64,000 nt of DNA from Thermoflexus hugenholtzii JAD2 (lineage in GTDB: Bacteria > Chloroflexota > Dehalococcoidia > UBA2979): assembly GCA_945903275.1 (NCBI GenBank), contig CAMDNW010000003.1, positions 97,336 to 161,335 of the forward strand, in the 5' to 3' direction. The position numbers and the translations under genes were made by a program. The notes beneath the pieces were generated by a model. The model saw only the letters and a program-made list of their open reading frames with translations, was not told where the DNA came from and ran no database searches. This document shows positions 29,484 to 38,047 of the stretch, piece by piece; the first letter of the stretch is position 1; each line of letters starts with the position of its first letter.

Positions 29484-29775
29484 GTGCGGCTGTCGGCAAT
29501 CGGGATCCGGTAGTGACTGCTGATGGTGACAGCGCTGCTGATCGCGCCGATTGCCATGCTCACATTCAGCAACGCCCGCATCGAACGCCAGCGCATGGAG
29601 GCACAGGCACGCGCTGACGTACTCAGCCATGCGCAACTGATCGTCACCGCGCACGAGTAGGTGTTCAACACCATCGACGGCCTGCTCTTGCAACTCTCGC
29701 GCGACCGCGCGCTGCGCGACTTTTACTCCGCCAACTGCAACGAGGTCGCCCGGCGGCTCACTTCCACCAACACCG
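29484..29775 (+). pseudogene. Remnant of a membrane sensor protein (N-terminal part)
   Basis: One frame starting at a GTG (29484) reads LSAIGIR, TAG, TGA, then LLMVTALLIAPIAMLTFSNA (membrane segment), a helix RQRMEAQARADVLSHAQLIV, a TAG at 29658-29660, and FNTIDGLLLQLSRDRALRD with a CNEVARRL end. This is the pattern of the N-terminal sensor region of bacterial kinases or diguanylate cyclases (TM helix followed by an extracellular Cache-type domain). The third stop replaces what is usually Gln. The catalytic domains are gone. Confidence 0.65.
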
Positions 29776-29789
29776 CTGGCGTCCACAGG

Positions 29790-30120
29790 CCCTGTCCATG
29801 CGCTGCTGGGCGCGACGCGCGCATACGCCGCCGGCGACACCGCCAAGATAGCGAAGGCCAAGGCCGCCCTCGACGGCGACCACAGCGACTTCGGCGCGTT
29901 CCTCGCTTCGGCGAACCCGAACCTGCCGAAGGATGTGGTCGCGCAGGATTTGATGCCGCACGTCGCCACAATGTTCGCGGTCATCGATGCTCAGGCGGCG
30001 AAAAACCCACAGCAGTACGAACTGACGCGCGTCGCCGCGAGCCACATGCCGCACACCGCAGCCACGATCGCCGGTGGCATCGCAAAACAGAAGCCCGCCC
30101 AATTCGCCCAATCGAGGTAA
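29790..30120 (+). pseudogene. Fragment of an unrecognised, probably exported protein
   Basis: A different frame from the preceding remnant gives VHALLGATRAYAAGDTAKIA, GAFLASANPNLPKDVVAQDL, and a helical C-terminus ending PAQFAQSR before TAA at 30118-30120. Codon third positions are G/C-rich, so it was coding. No start codon lies in a sensible place, so it is a 3' fragment. The all-helical, Ala-rich character recalls periplasmic helical proteins; function unknown. Confidence 0.5.
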
Positions 30121-30143
30121 CACAACCTCTGCTGGCCGGAACT

Positions 30144-30173
30144 AGAGAGGCGGCCCGCAAGGGCCGCATCTCT
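30144..30173. terminator. Hairpin terminator near the CoA-transferase gene end
   Basis: A 7-bp GC stem (30150-30156 with 30161-30167, loop GCAA) extended after one mismatch by 5 bp (30144-30148 with 30169-30173). It lies 22 bases beyond the minus-strand CoA-transferase stop and just after the end of the plus-strand remnant, so it can serve both. Confidence 0.75.
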
Positions 30174-30194
30174 ACATGTGCATACCGCTAGGTG

Positions 30195-32813
30195 CTATGC
30201 GCGTACTCCAGCCGCTACCTGCTTTGTGCCGAGAGCGTCGAACACCTCGCGAGTGTGCTCATCCAGCAGCGGCGCGCGCCTCGATATCCGCCACGGCGTC
30301 TTGCTGTAGAGTGCCGCGGCGCCGGGATGCCTGACACTCCGTCCCACTTGCGGATACTCGACCTCCGTCCAATAGCCTCGGTCCTCCCAGTGCAGGTCGT
30401 TGAGGTTGTCCTCGGCGGCGCGTACGGAGCCGGTGGGGAACGCACGCTGCTGCGCGCCAGCGGTGAGCGTCTCCTGGTCGGTGTTCTTGTAGAAGTGGTC
30501 GATCACCGCAAGGATGTGCTCGCGGCTCTCGTTGATCACCGCTTGATCGGCGTACTTCGGATCGGTGAGATCCTGTGCCATTCCGTGCTCGGCCATCCAA
30601 TCCACGTACACCTTCAGTCGCACGGGCGTGAATCGGGCGATACCGCCGGCGTTGATGTACTTGCCGTCCTTCACCACCTGCTGCGATCCATTGCCTCCGG
30701 TGCGGCGCTGGAATATCTGCTTCATGTAGATCCAGTTCACGATGTGACCCTCGGTCGTGAGCGCGCACGCGCCGTGTACCGAGGTGTCGATGTACTGGCC
30801 TTTGCCCGTGTAGTCGCGGAAGTTCACCGCCGCTAGGATCGCGATGTACGCGTAGTGCGACCCCATGTGCCACGCGTTGCCGCCGCCGGGCGCGATCGGC
30901 CCGACATCCGGCACATCCGCCTCGGTGTAACCACAACTGGCCATCTGCCCGCCCGCCGCGAGGTGGATGAGATCCGACGCCTTGTAGTCCTTCCACGGCC
31001 CGATCTGCCCGAAGTCGGTCAGCGAGCACATGATCAGGCGCGGGTTGAGTGCCTTCAGCGCCTCGTACCCAAGGCCGAGCGACGGGAGATACCCCGGCCG
31101 CGCCGTGTCGAGCAGCACATCCGCCGTCGCGACGAGGTCGCGCAGGCCCGCGCGGCCAGCCTCAGTCTCGAGGTCGAGCACGACGCCCCGCTTGCTAGTG
31201 TTGTAGTGCCAGAAGCGCAGGCTGCGCTCCGGCCCTTCGATATCCTTGAAGAACGGGCCGATCCGGCGCTCGGTGGAACCGCCGGGCGGCTCCACCATGA
31301 TCACGTCAGCGCCGAGGTCGGCCAGCAACTTGCCGCACCACTGCCCCTTCTCGTCGGCAAGCTCGATCACCCGCAGATCGCCGAGCGGCCCGTCCGAGAA
31401 CCGTTGTCCGCGCTTCGCATCCACCAGCACCGGCCTCTCGACAGTCGGCCGCGGCACGAGTGGCTTGTCGAACACCTCGGTCATGTATGGCTGGATCGGC
31501 AGGCTCTTCGGCCAGAACAGGTCGTTCTCCTGCCCTGCCTTGATCTCATCGTCTGGCACACCGAGGAGACCGCCGAACACCTCACGGTTGTGCTCCGCCA
31601 CCAGCGGTGCGGGCTTGATCACGTCCACGCGAGTCTCCGACATTGTGAACGGGAAGTTCTGCATCAGGTTGGTGCCCAATATCTTGTGGTAATGCGGCTG
31701 GTACATCTGCTGCACGCGCAGTTGCAGGTCGTGGTCGACGCGATCCTGGTTGCTCTGCACCGGCATCCCGCGCACGCGCGCCTCCTGGCAGCGACGCATG
31801 ATCTCGTACTTGCCCAGCGTCTTCGTCCACGCCTCGATGCCCGCATCGAGTTCTAACTGATGCTCGATGCGTCCCGCGTTCGAGGCAAACTTCGCGTCGT
31901 GCGCCCACTGTGGCGATCCCATCACCTCGGCCAGTGCGCGCCACTCCTCATCCGAGAAGCAAGCGATCGTGCACCAATCGTTGTAACCGCCGCCTGCCGT
32001 GCGGTACGAGTTATGCGGCGCCACGATGGCCCCTCGATAGTTATTCACCACCGGCGCGCCCGGCCACACCGCCCGGTTGCCGGGCGGGAATCCTTCGCGC
32101 CGCGAGCCCCGGTCGTTCACCAGCGTGTCGAGGATCACCGGCCCAGTAAGGCTGATCGCCGCCGCCACCTGCGACATGTCTACGTGCTGCCCAACGCCCG
32201 TCTGGTTGCGGTGATGCAGCGCGGTCAGCGTCGACATGATCCCGTACATGCCCCCGGTGTCGTCCATATACGACCATCCCCAGCCCGCTGGTGGCGCGTC
32301 CGGCACGCCCGAGGACTGCGTGAGCCCCGAGAACGCCTGCACCACTGGCCCCATCGTCACGTACTCGTGCTGCCGTCCCTGCTGCCCGAAGCCGGCCATC
32401 GAGACATAGATGATGCCCGGGTTGAGTTTCGTCATCTCGTCGTAGCCAAGGCCCCAACTCTTCATGACGCGTGAACTAAAGTTCTCGATCACAATGTCGG
32501 ACATGCCGATCAACTTTTTCGTGAGTTCGATCCCCTTCGGATCGCGCACGTTGAGCGTGATCCCGAGCTTCCCGGCATTCGTGTCGTTGAACTGCCCGCC
32601 CGAATTGAATCCGGGTGGCACACCGGGCGGCAGGTTGCCCGCGTCGCCCGCCGCGCCTCCGCCCCTGCTGTTGAACGTCCCGGCGTTCGGCTGGAGCCAC
32701 TCGACTTTGATCACCTCGGCGCCCAGTGCGGCCAGCCAGCGGCAGGCCCACGGCCCGGCCCGCACCCACGTGAAGTCCACTATCCGGATTCCGGTCAGCG
32801 GTCGGCGTTCCAT
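30195..32813 (-). CDS. Tandem class III CoA-transferase (two CaiB/BaiF domains fused)
   Basis: 872 residues made of two formyl-CoA-transferase-like domains (about 1-400 and 465-870). Domain 1 opens LTGIRIVDFTWVRAGPWACR and keeps the catalytic aspartate at about D184 in YMDDTGGMYG, followed by TGVGQHVDMSQ. Domain 2 opens LGDLRVIELADEKGQWCGK and has YTGKGQYIDTSV, but at the aligned position it reads NAWHMGSHYAY with no Asp. Class III enzymes normally work as interlocked dimers of 400-residue chains, so this is a covalent pseudo-dimer with one apparent active site. Substrate unknown; a dicarboxylic acid would fit the mcl/mch/mcd genes elsewhere in the window. Monocistronic. Confidence 0.9.
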   Translation of the reverse strand: MERRPLTGIRIVDFTWVRAGPWACRWLAALGAEVIKVEWLQPNAGTFNSRGGGAAGDAGNLPPGVPPGFNSGGQFNDTNAGKLGITLNVRDPKGIELTKKLIGMSDIVIENFSSRVMKSWGLGYDEMTKLNPGIIYVSMAGFGQQGRQHEYVTMGPVVQAFSGLTQSSGVPDAPPAGWGWSYMDDTGGMYGIMSTLTALHHRNQTGVGQHVDMSQVAAAISLTGPVILDTLVNDRGSRREGFPPGNRAVWPGAPVVNNYRGAIVAPHNSYRTAGGGYNDWCTIACFSDEEWRALAEVMGSPQWAHDAKFASNAGRIEHQLELDAGIEAWTKTLGKYEIMRRCQEARVRGMPVQSNQDRVDHDLQLRVQQMYQPHYHKILGTNLMQNFPFTMSETRVDVIKPAPLVAEHNREVFGGLLGVPDDEIKAGQENDLFWPKSLPIQPYMTEVFDKPLVPRPTVERPVLVDAKRGQRFSDGPLGDLRVIELADEKGQWCGKLLADLGADVIMVEPPGGSTERRIGPFFKDIEGPERSLRFWHYNTSKRGVVLDLETEAGRAGLRDLVATADVLLDTARPGYLPSLGLGYEALKALNPRLIMCSLTDFGQIGPWKDYKASDLIHLAAGGQMASCGYTEADVPDVGPIAPGGGNAWHMGSHYAYIAILAAVNFRDYTGKGQYIDTSVHGACALTTEGHIVNWIYMKQIFQRRTGGNGSQQVVKDGKYINAGGIARFTPVRLKVYVDWMAEHGMAQDLTDPKYADQAVINESREHILAVIDHFYKNTDQETLTAGAQQRAFPTGSVRAAEDNLNDLHWEDRGYWTEVEYPQVGRSVRHPGAAALYSKTPWRISRRAPLLDEHTREVFDALGTKQVAAGVRA

Positions 32814-32899
32814 ATCAACCTCCCCCGGCCGCTTGCAAACTGCCTCGGCCGTTGCGCAGTATATCGTCCGTAATAGTGAGTCGAGTGGAGGAATCCGCA

Positions 32900-33019
32900 G
32901 TGGGCGACAAGAACCCCAAAAACACGGCGAAAGTCAGCACACAGAAGGCGAACCAGAAGGCTGCGAAAGTCGTGCCGCCTCGCACCACCACCCGCGCCCC
33001 GGCCACAAAAAGCCGCTAG
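32900..33019 (+). CDS. Very small lysine-rich protein
   Basis: 39 residues, MGDKNPKNTAKVSTQKANQK at the start, strongly basic and low in complexity, ending TTTRAPATKSR. GTG start at 32900 with GGAGG nine bases upstream. Similar tiny MGDK-type basic proteins occur in Actinobacteria and Chloroflexota and have no known function. It diverges from the CoA-transferase gene. The rest of the interval 33020-33256 shows nothing I can assign. Confidence 0.6.
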   Translation: MGDKNPKNTAKVSTQKANQKAAKVVPPRTTTRAPATKSR

Positions 33020-33256
33020 GCCGTCCGCCGCTGCAGCGTCACCGACATGCCGTTGCCAGAGCCATGCAGGCATGTCTCGGGCAATGGCATGTCGAATCTA
33101 GCCAAGTACGTTTCGGACAAGCTCGGCCATCCAAGCCGTGTCGCTGCCTAGCGGCTCCTCGGCCTGTCGCCTCCCCGTGCGCCCGCGATACACTCAGTGC
33201 ATCGAAGCACGCACCACGGCCCGCCCCAGCGGGCCGTTTGACTCGAGGCCGACCGA

Positions 33257-34918
33257 ATGATTCGTGACGAGATTCGCGCGCTGGCGGCCAAGGCCCTCGA
33301 GACCGCCCAGGCTGCGGGCGCGCTGCCTGCCTTCGCCGCGCCCGAAGTCAAACTGGAGCACCCGGCGCGCATCGAGCACGGCGACTTCTCGGCGAACCTC
33401 CCGCTACGCGTCCAGGGCCTCGCCCGTATGAAGGCCATCGAGGTCGCCGAAGTGCTCCGCGCACACGTCGGCGCCCACCCCGCCGTTACCGAGGTACGAG
33501 TTGCGCCACCGGGCTTCCTCAACTTCTACCTCGACGCGCGCTGGCTCGCCTCGCAAACCGAGGGTATCATCGCGGCCGGGCCGGCCTACGCCTCGAACAA
33601 CATCGGCGTAGGCAAGAAACTCCAACTCGAGTATGTCTCCGCCAACCCCACCGGGCCGGTACACGTCGGCAACGGGCGCGGCGCGGCCATCGGCTCCACG
33701 CTCGCGCTCGTACTCGCCGCAGCGGGGTACGAGGTACAGCAGGAGTACTACATCAACGACGCGGGGACGCAGATCGCCGTCTTCACACGCACGCTCTACG
33801 CCCGATATCAGCAACTGTTCGGCCGCGAGGTCAACATCCCCGAGAACGGCTATCCCGGCGCATACATGGTGGAGATCGCACAGACGATCAAAGACGAGGC
33901 AGGCGACCGCTACCTGCGCACGGTAGGCGAAGAGCCGGACTCCGCCCTGGGCGACGAGGGCATCCGCCGTATGGTCGACCAGATCCGCGAGGACCTCGGC
34001 ATGCTGCGCGTCCAGTACGACCGCTGGTACAACGAGCGCTCACTGTACGCCGAAAACGCCGCATACCCCGCGGCGATGCAGATTCTGCGCGCCAACGGCC
34101 AAGTCGTGGAGCGTGACGGCGCGACCTGGTTCGCCTCATCGCAACTGGGTGAGTCGAAGGACAACGTACTGATCCGCTCCGACGGGCAGCCGACCTACTT
34201 CGCCTCCGATGTCGCGTATCACTACGACAAGTTCGTGGCACGCGGCTTCGATCGCGTGATCGATATCTGGGGCGCCGACCACCAGGGCCACGTCTCGCGC
34301 GTGAAGGCCGCCGTCACCGCCGTGGGCGCGGACGGCGACAACCTCGACGTGCTCCTCTACCAGCTTGTCACGCTGAAGCGCGGCGCCGAGGTAGTACCGC
34401 TGTCGAAGCGCGCCGGCGAGATCGTCACGCTGCGCGACGTAGTCACCGAGGTCGGCGCGGACGCCGCCCGCTTCTTCTTCCTCACCCCGTCGGCCAACTC
34501 GACGATGGAGTTCGATCTCGAACTGGCGAAGCAGCAGTCAGACGAGAACCCGGTCTACTACGTACAGTACGCCCACGCGCGTATCGCCAGCATCCTCGCC
34601 CGCGCCGCCGAGGTGGGCGCCTCATCCACAGGTGCCGATACCGCCTTGCTGGTACACGAGGCCGAACAAACCCTCCTCCGCCGCCTCCTCCTCCTTCCCG
34701 AGGTCGTCGAGACCGTCGCGGAAACTCTCGAAGTCCAGCACCTGCCGGCATACGCGTCCGGCCTCGCGCAGGCCTTCCACGCCTTCTACACCCAGTGCCG
34801 CGTGATCACAGATGACGCCGCGCTGACTTCGGCGCGCCTGCGTCTGCTGGAAGCCACACAAATCGTGCTCGCCCGCACGCTCTCGCTCATGGGAATCGCA
34901 GCACCGGAGTCGATGTAA
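33257..34918 (+). CDS. argS: Arginyl-tRNA synthetase
   Basis: 553-residue class I synthetase charging tRNA-Arg. The N-terminal Add-1 domain occupies about the first 110 residues; the HIGH-type motif is ANPTGPVHVGNGRGAAIG and the KMSKS-type element is VVPLSKRAGEIVTL. DALR-type anticodon-binding domain at the C-terminus (about 430-553) includes HARIASILARA. Length is normal. It stands alone, with no arginine-biosynthesis gene adjacent. Confidence 0.96.
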   Translation: MIRDEIRALAAKALETAQAAGALPAFAAPEVKLEHPARIEHGDFSANLPLRVQGLARMKAIEVAEVLRAHVGAHPAVTEVRVAPPGFLNFYLDARWLASQTEGIIAAGPAYASNNIGVGKKLQLEYVSANPTGPVHVGNGRGAAIGSTLALVLAAAGYEVQQEYYINDAGTQIAVFTRTLYARYQQLFGREVNIPENGYPGAYMVEIAQTIKDEAGDRYLRTVGEEPDSALGDEGIRRMVDQIREDLGMLRVQYDRWYNERSLYAENAAYPAAMQILRANGQVVERDGATWFASSQLGESKDNVLIRSDGQPTYFASDVAYHYDKFVARGFDRVIDIWGADHQGHVSRVKAAVTAVGADGDNLDVLLYQLVTLKRGAEVVPLSKRAGEIVTLRDVVTEVGADAARFFFLTPSANSTMEFDLELAKQQSDENPVYYVQYAHARIASILARAAEVGASSTGADTALLVHEAEQTLLRRLLLLPEVVETVAETLEVQHLPAYASGLAQAFHAFYTQCRVITDDAALTSARLRLLEATQIVLARTLSLMGIAAPESM

Positions 34919-35088
34919 GCACCCTGGCTCCTCCCACAACTGCCCGGCACTATCCCCGGCCAGTCATCCACACCCACAGAAACTATCGATGTCTATCCGC
35001 TCACATTGTTCGGCAGCGCGCTGTGCGACGATGCAGCTCCGGCGCGCGTACTCACAGAAGTGCCACGGGAATCCGAACAGCGGCAATG

Positions 35089-35410
35089 ATGGAAATCGAA
35101 CTCGCGGAGCAGCGCCGCTTCGTACTCCAGAAATGCCTCACCCTCGACGACATGCAACAGCGCACGATGGATCGCCGCATGAACTCGATCTCATCGGACA
35201 TCGCAGACCTCTAGCAGCGGCCGAAACCGGAAGACGTGGTGCTCGTCGGCTCAGAACGGCGGCTCGATCCGTTCTGGCACGTCTCCGGCCGCGCCCGGTA
35301 CGTCTTATGAGCGGACGCGCGAGTACACCGTCCCTGTGACCACCGCCGAGGTACAGGCGATTACGGTCCACGGCATCAACGCAGCCGTCACCGACCCAAG
35401 CGCCCTGTAG
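35089..35410 (+). pseudogene. Broken gene of unknown function
   Basis: The frame starts at ATG 35086 or 35089 (MEIELAEQRRFVLQKCLTLD), stops at TAG 35212-35214, and continues in the same frame with VVLVGSERRLDPFWHVSGRA. At about 35305 a one-base frameshift moves coding to the next frame, YERTREYTVPVTTAEVQAIT, which ends at TAG 35408-35410. The combined peptide would be about 106 residues. The family is not recognised. The final stop lies inside the left arm of a 35-bp inverted repeat. The gap 34919-35085 shows nothing. Confidence 0.65.
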
Positions 35411-35486
35411 CACCAGATCAACACGAACACAAAGACCGCTGCGGCAACGCGGCGGTCTTTGTGTTCGTGTTGATCTGGTGCTACAG
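35405..35486. repeat. 35-bp perfect inverted repeat (terminator core)
   Basis: Positions 35405-35439 and 35452-35486 are perfect reverse complements, with a 12-base loop. The inner part (AAAGACCGC ... GCGGTCTTT) is a normal bidirectional terminator between the broken gene and citrate synthase. The outer 26 bp, including a palindromic copy of CTGTAGCACC, go far beyond what termination needs. The right arm ends one base before the gltA stop codon. Confidence 0.9.
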
Positions 35487-35487
35487 G

Positions 35488-36624
35488 TTAATGGACAGGT
35501 CGCGGAGCCTCGCCAACCCAAACCTGGGTCGGGCGGAACAGGCGGTTGCCGGACTCCAGTTGCTCCTTCATGTTCACCACCCAGCCTGCGGTACGGGAGG
35601 CCGCGAAAATCGGAGTGAAGAAGTCGATCGGAATGTCCAGCGCGTGGAACACCACGCCCGAGAACAGGTCGACATTCGGCCAGAGGCCGCGTGCCGCCAA
35701 CCGCTCACGCATGATCTCCTCAATATCGAGGGAGATTCTGTAAAACTCCTGCTCTTTTGCGCGCAGCAGCCCTTCCTCGTCTGCGAGGCGCTGGATAACC
35801 GCCGAGCGCGGATCCTTCACTTTGTAGATGCGGTGGCCAAAGCCCGGGACGCGCTCGCGGCGCGCCAGCAGGTCGCTCATGTACGACTCGACGTTCGCAG
35901 CGGAACCGATGTTCACGAACAGACGGATAGCCGCCTCGTTCGCTCCGCCGTGCGCGGGACCGGACAGCGAAGCGATCGCTGCCGAGATGATCGACTCCGG
36001 CTCGGCGCGCGTGGAAGTCACGACGCGCGTCGTGAATGTCCCGGCGTTCGCGGCCGAGTGGTCGGCCTGCAGGATCAGCAACGAGTTCATGACTCGCTCG
36101 TGCAGCGCAGATGGGTCGTGACCCGTGATCATGCGCAGCACCATGTGCGCGTGAGACTCGCCGGGGCGCGGCCCGTCGTAGGGTCGCCCGGCGGCTGCCT
36201 GCGCGATGACGCCGACGAGGTGGCCAACCTTGCCGACCAACTCAATACCGCGCGCCTGCGCGGCATTGAAGTCGACCTGGTTGAAGTTGTTGGTCTTCGG
36301 CGCCAGCGCAGCCACCGTCGCCTGCAACGCAAACATCGGGTGCGTCAGCTGCGCCACATCGCGCGCCAGCTTGATCTGGGCGTCGGTGAGCGTGCGTCCC
36401 GCCTCGATCTGCCTCGTGACTTCGGATGCGCGCGCCGTGTCCGGCAACTGACCGTCGAAGAGAAGTGCGACGATCGCTTCGAACTGCATCCCCTGCGTCA
36501 GGTCTTCGATGGAGTAGCCACGGTAGTAGAGGTGACCGCCTTCCCCGTCGACCTGGGAGAGTGAGGATTCCGCGATCGGGACTCCTTCGAGGCCCGGAAT
36601 CAACGCCGAGGTTTCCAACGTCAT
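35488..36624 (-). CDS. gltA: Citrate synthase (or 2-methylcitrate synthase)
   Basis: 378 residues of the short bacterial citrate synthase type. The N-terminal SQVDGEGGHLYYRGYSIEDL and the active-site histidines in LQADHSAANAGTFT, SGPAHGGANEA and VPGFGHRIYK are intact, as is the GLWPNVDLFSGVVFH region with the catalytic Asp. Condenses oxaloacetate with acetyl-CoA. This length class also contains methylcitrate synthases using propionyl-CoA, which is relevant because the mcd-mch-mcl steps would produce propionyl-CoA; sequence alone does not decide. Monocistronic. Confidence 0.93.
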   Translation of the reverse strand: MTLETSALIPGLEGVPIAESSLSQVDGEGGHLYYRGYSIEDLTQGMQFEAIVALLFDGQLPDTARASEVTRQIEAGRTLTDAQIKLARDVAQLTHPMFALQATVAALAPKTNNFNQVDFNAAQARGIELVGKVGHLVGVIAQAAAGRPYDGPRPGESHAHMVLRMITGHDPSALHERVMNSLLILQADHSAANAGTFTTRVVTSTRAEPESIISAAIASLSGPAHGGANEAAIRLFVNIGSAANVESYMSDLLARRERVPGFGHRIYKVKDPRSAVIQRLADEEGLLRAKEQEFYRISLDIEEIMRERLAARGLWPNVDLFSGVVFHALDIPIDFFTPIFAASRTAGWVVNMKEQLESGNRLFRPTQVWVGEAPRPVH

Positions 36625-36847
36625 GTAAGACCTCCATCCGCACGCGGCAACGCATTACTCGCGCCCCGCGGACTCTGGCTGCGATCCTCGCGGTAAATTC
36701 GGTCTGCCCCTCCGGCACGCCGCCGCCAGCATTCTCCGGCAGCGATCACAGGCCGGGCGCATTATACGAGTCCCAGCGCCACCCGGAGCCATCGATTACG
36801 AATTCGCCCCAGAAATACAGTAGGAGGCTTAAACGGCCGCTCCCAGA

Positions 36848-38047
36848 CTATTTCCCCAGCATGCCCCGATGCCTGCCCAAGAAGCGTTCGAGGCGCACCA
36901 TCGCTTCCTGCAGGTCGTCGTACGAGGCGGCGTAACACAAACGCACATACCCACTCCCGCTGGCCCCAAATGTGGAACCAGGAACGACGGCCACCCGCTC
37001 CTCCATGAGGAACTGCTCTGCAAACTGGACATCGTCTTCGATGCCACTGGAGCGGATATCCGGAAAGACGTAGAACGCCCCTTTCGGCTCCACGGTCGCC
37101 AGGCCCATCCTGCTCAGCCGCTCGTAGACCAGCCGCCGGCGGCGATCGTACTCCGCCAACATGCCGCGCACATCTTCCTCACCACTGCGGAGCGCCTCAA
37201 TCGCGGCGTACTGCGCGGCGGTTGGCGCACACATCATTACGTACTGGTGCACTTTCATCATCGCTTCAAGAATCGGCGCAGGCGCGGCGGCATAGCCAAG
37301 CCGCCAGCCCGTCATCGCGTATGCCTTCGAGAAGCCGCCCAGCAGGATCGTGCGTTCGCGCATCCCCGGCAGGGAGGTAAAGCAGATGTGTTGCACGCCA
37401 TACACAAGGCGGTCGTACAACTCGTCGGAGATCACGATCAGGTCGTGCTCCTCAGCAAACGCCGCGATCGCCTCCATCGCCGGACGGTCTAGCACAGCAC
37501 CCGTGGGGTTACACGGATAGCCGATGAGGATCGCCTTGGTCGCGGGCGTCAGCCGCTCGCGCAGCGCATCGACAGTGACCATGAACTGCGTCGAGGCGTC
37601 CGTTGGCACGCCAACATACTTCGCGCCGGCCAGCGCGATCACCGGCTCATACGCAACGTACCCTGGCTCCGGCACTAGCACTTCATCACCCGGGTCGAAG
37701 ATCGCGCGTGCGGCGAGGTCGAGCGCCTCAGAGACGCCGGTCGTCATCAACAATTCGCGCTCGGGCGCGTAATGGACGCCGTACATACGCTCCAACTGGC
37801 GGCTGAGCAGTTCGCGCAGTTCCAGCAGCCCGTAATTGCTCGTGTACCCGGTATTACCGTCCAGCATCGAATCGGCACCCGCGCGCGTGATCTGCGATGG
37901 CGTCGCGAAGTCGGGCTGGCCAACCGCCAGCGATATGACGCCGTCCACGGAGTCGAGCAGTTCGAAGAACCGCCGGATGCCCGAGGACGACATTCCCGCG
38001 ACCGTCTTCGAGACGCTCCCTCGGCGTGCAATGTGCTCGGCGGTCAT
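36848..38047 (-). CDS. Class I/II PLP aminotransferase (aspartate-aminotransferase-like)
   Basis: 399 residues. ISLAVGQPDFATP, GNTGYTSNYGLLELRELLSR, GYPCNPTGAVLD, VISDELYDRLVYG and the PLP-lysine stretch GGFSKAYAMTGWRLGYAAAP mark fold type I. ATG at 38045-38047 overlaps the gatA stop by 4 bases, so it is translated with gatA. Substrate is uncertain: YugH/PatA-like and aspartate aminotransferases share these motifs. In a gatCA operon an aspartate/glutamate link is attractive, since GatCAB amidates those residues on tRNA, but that is inference. Confidence 0.88.
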   Translation of the reverse strand: MTAEHIARRGSVSKTVAGMSSSGIRRFFELLDSVDGVISLAVGQPDFATPSQITRAGADSMLDGNTGYTSNYGLLELRELLSRQLERMYGVHYAPERELLMTTGVSEALDLAARAIFDPGDEVLVPEPGYVAYEPVIALAGAKYVGVPTDASTQFMVTVDALRERLTPATKAILIGYPCNPTGAVLDRPAMEAIAAFAEEHDLIVISDELYDRLVYGVQHICFTSLPGMRERTILLGGFSKAYAMTGWRLGYAAAPAPILEAMMKVHQYVMMCAPTAAQYAAIEALRSGEEDVRGMLAEYDRRRRLVYERLSRMGLATVEPKGAFYVFPDIRSSGIEDDVQFAEQFLMEERVAVVPGSTFGASGSGYVRLCYAASYDDLQEAMVRLERFLGRHRGMLGK

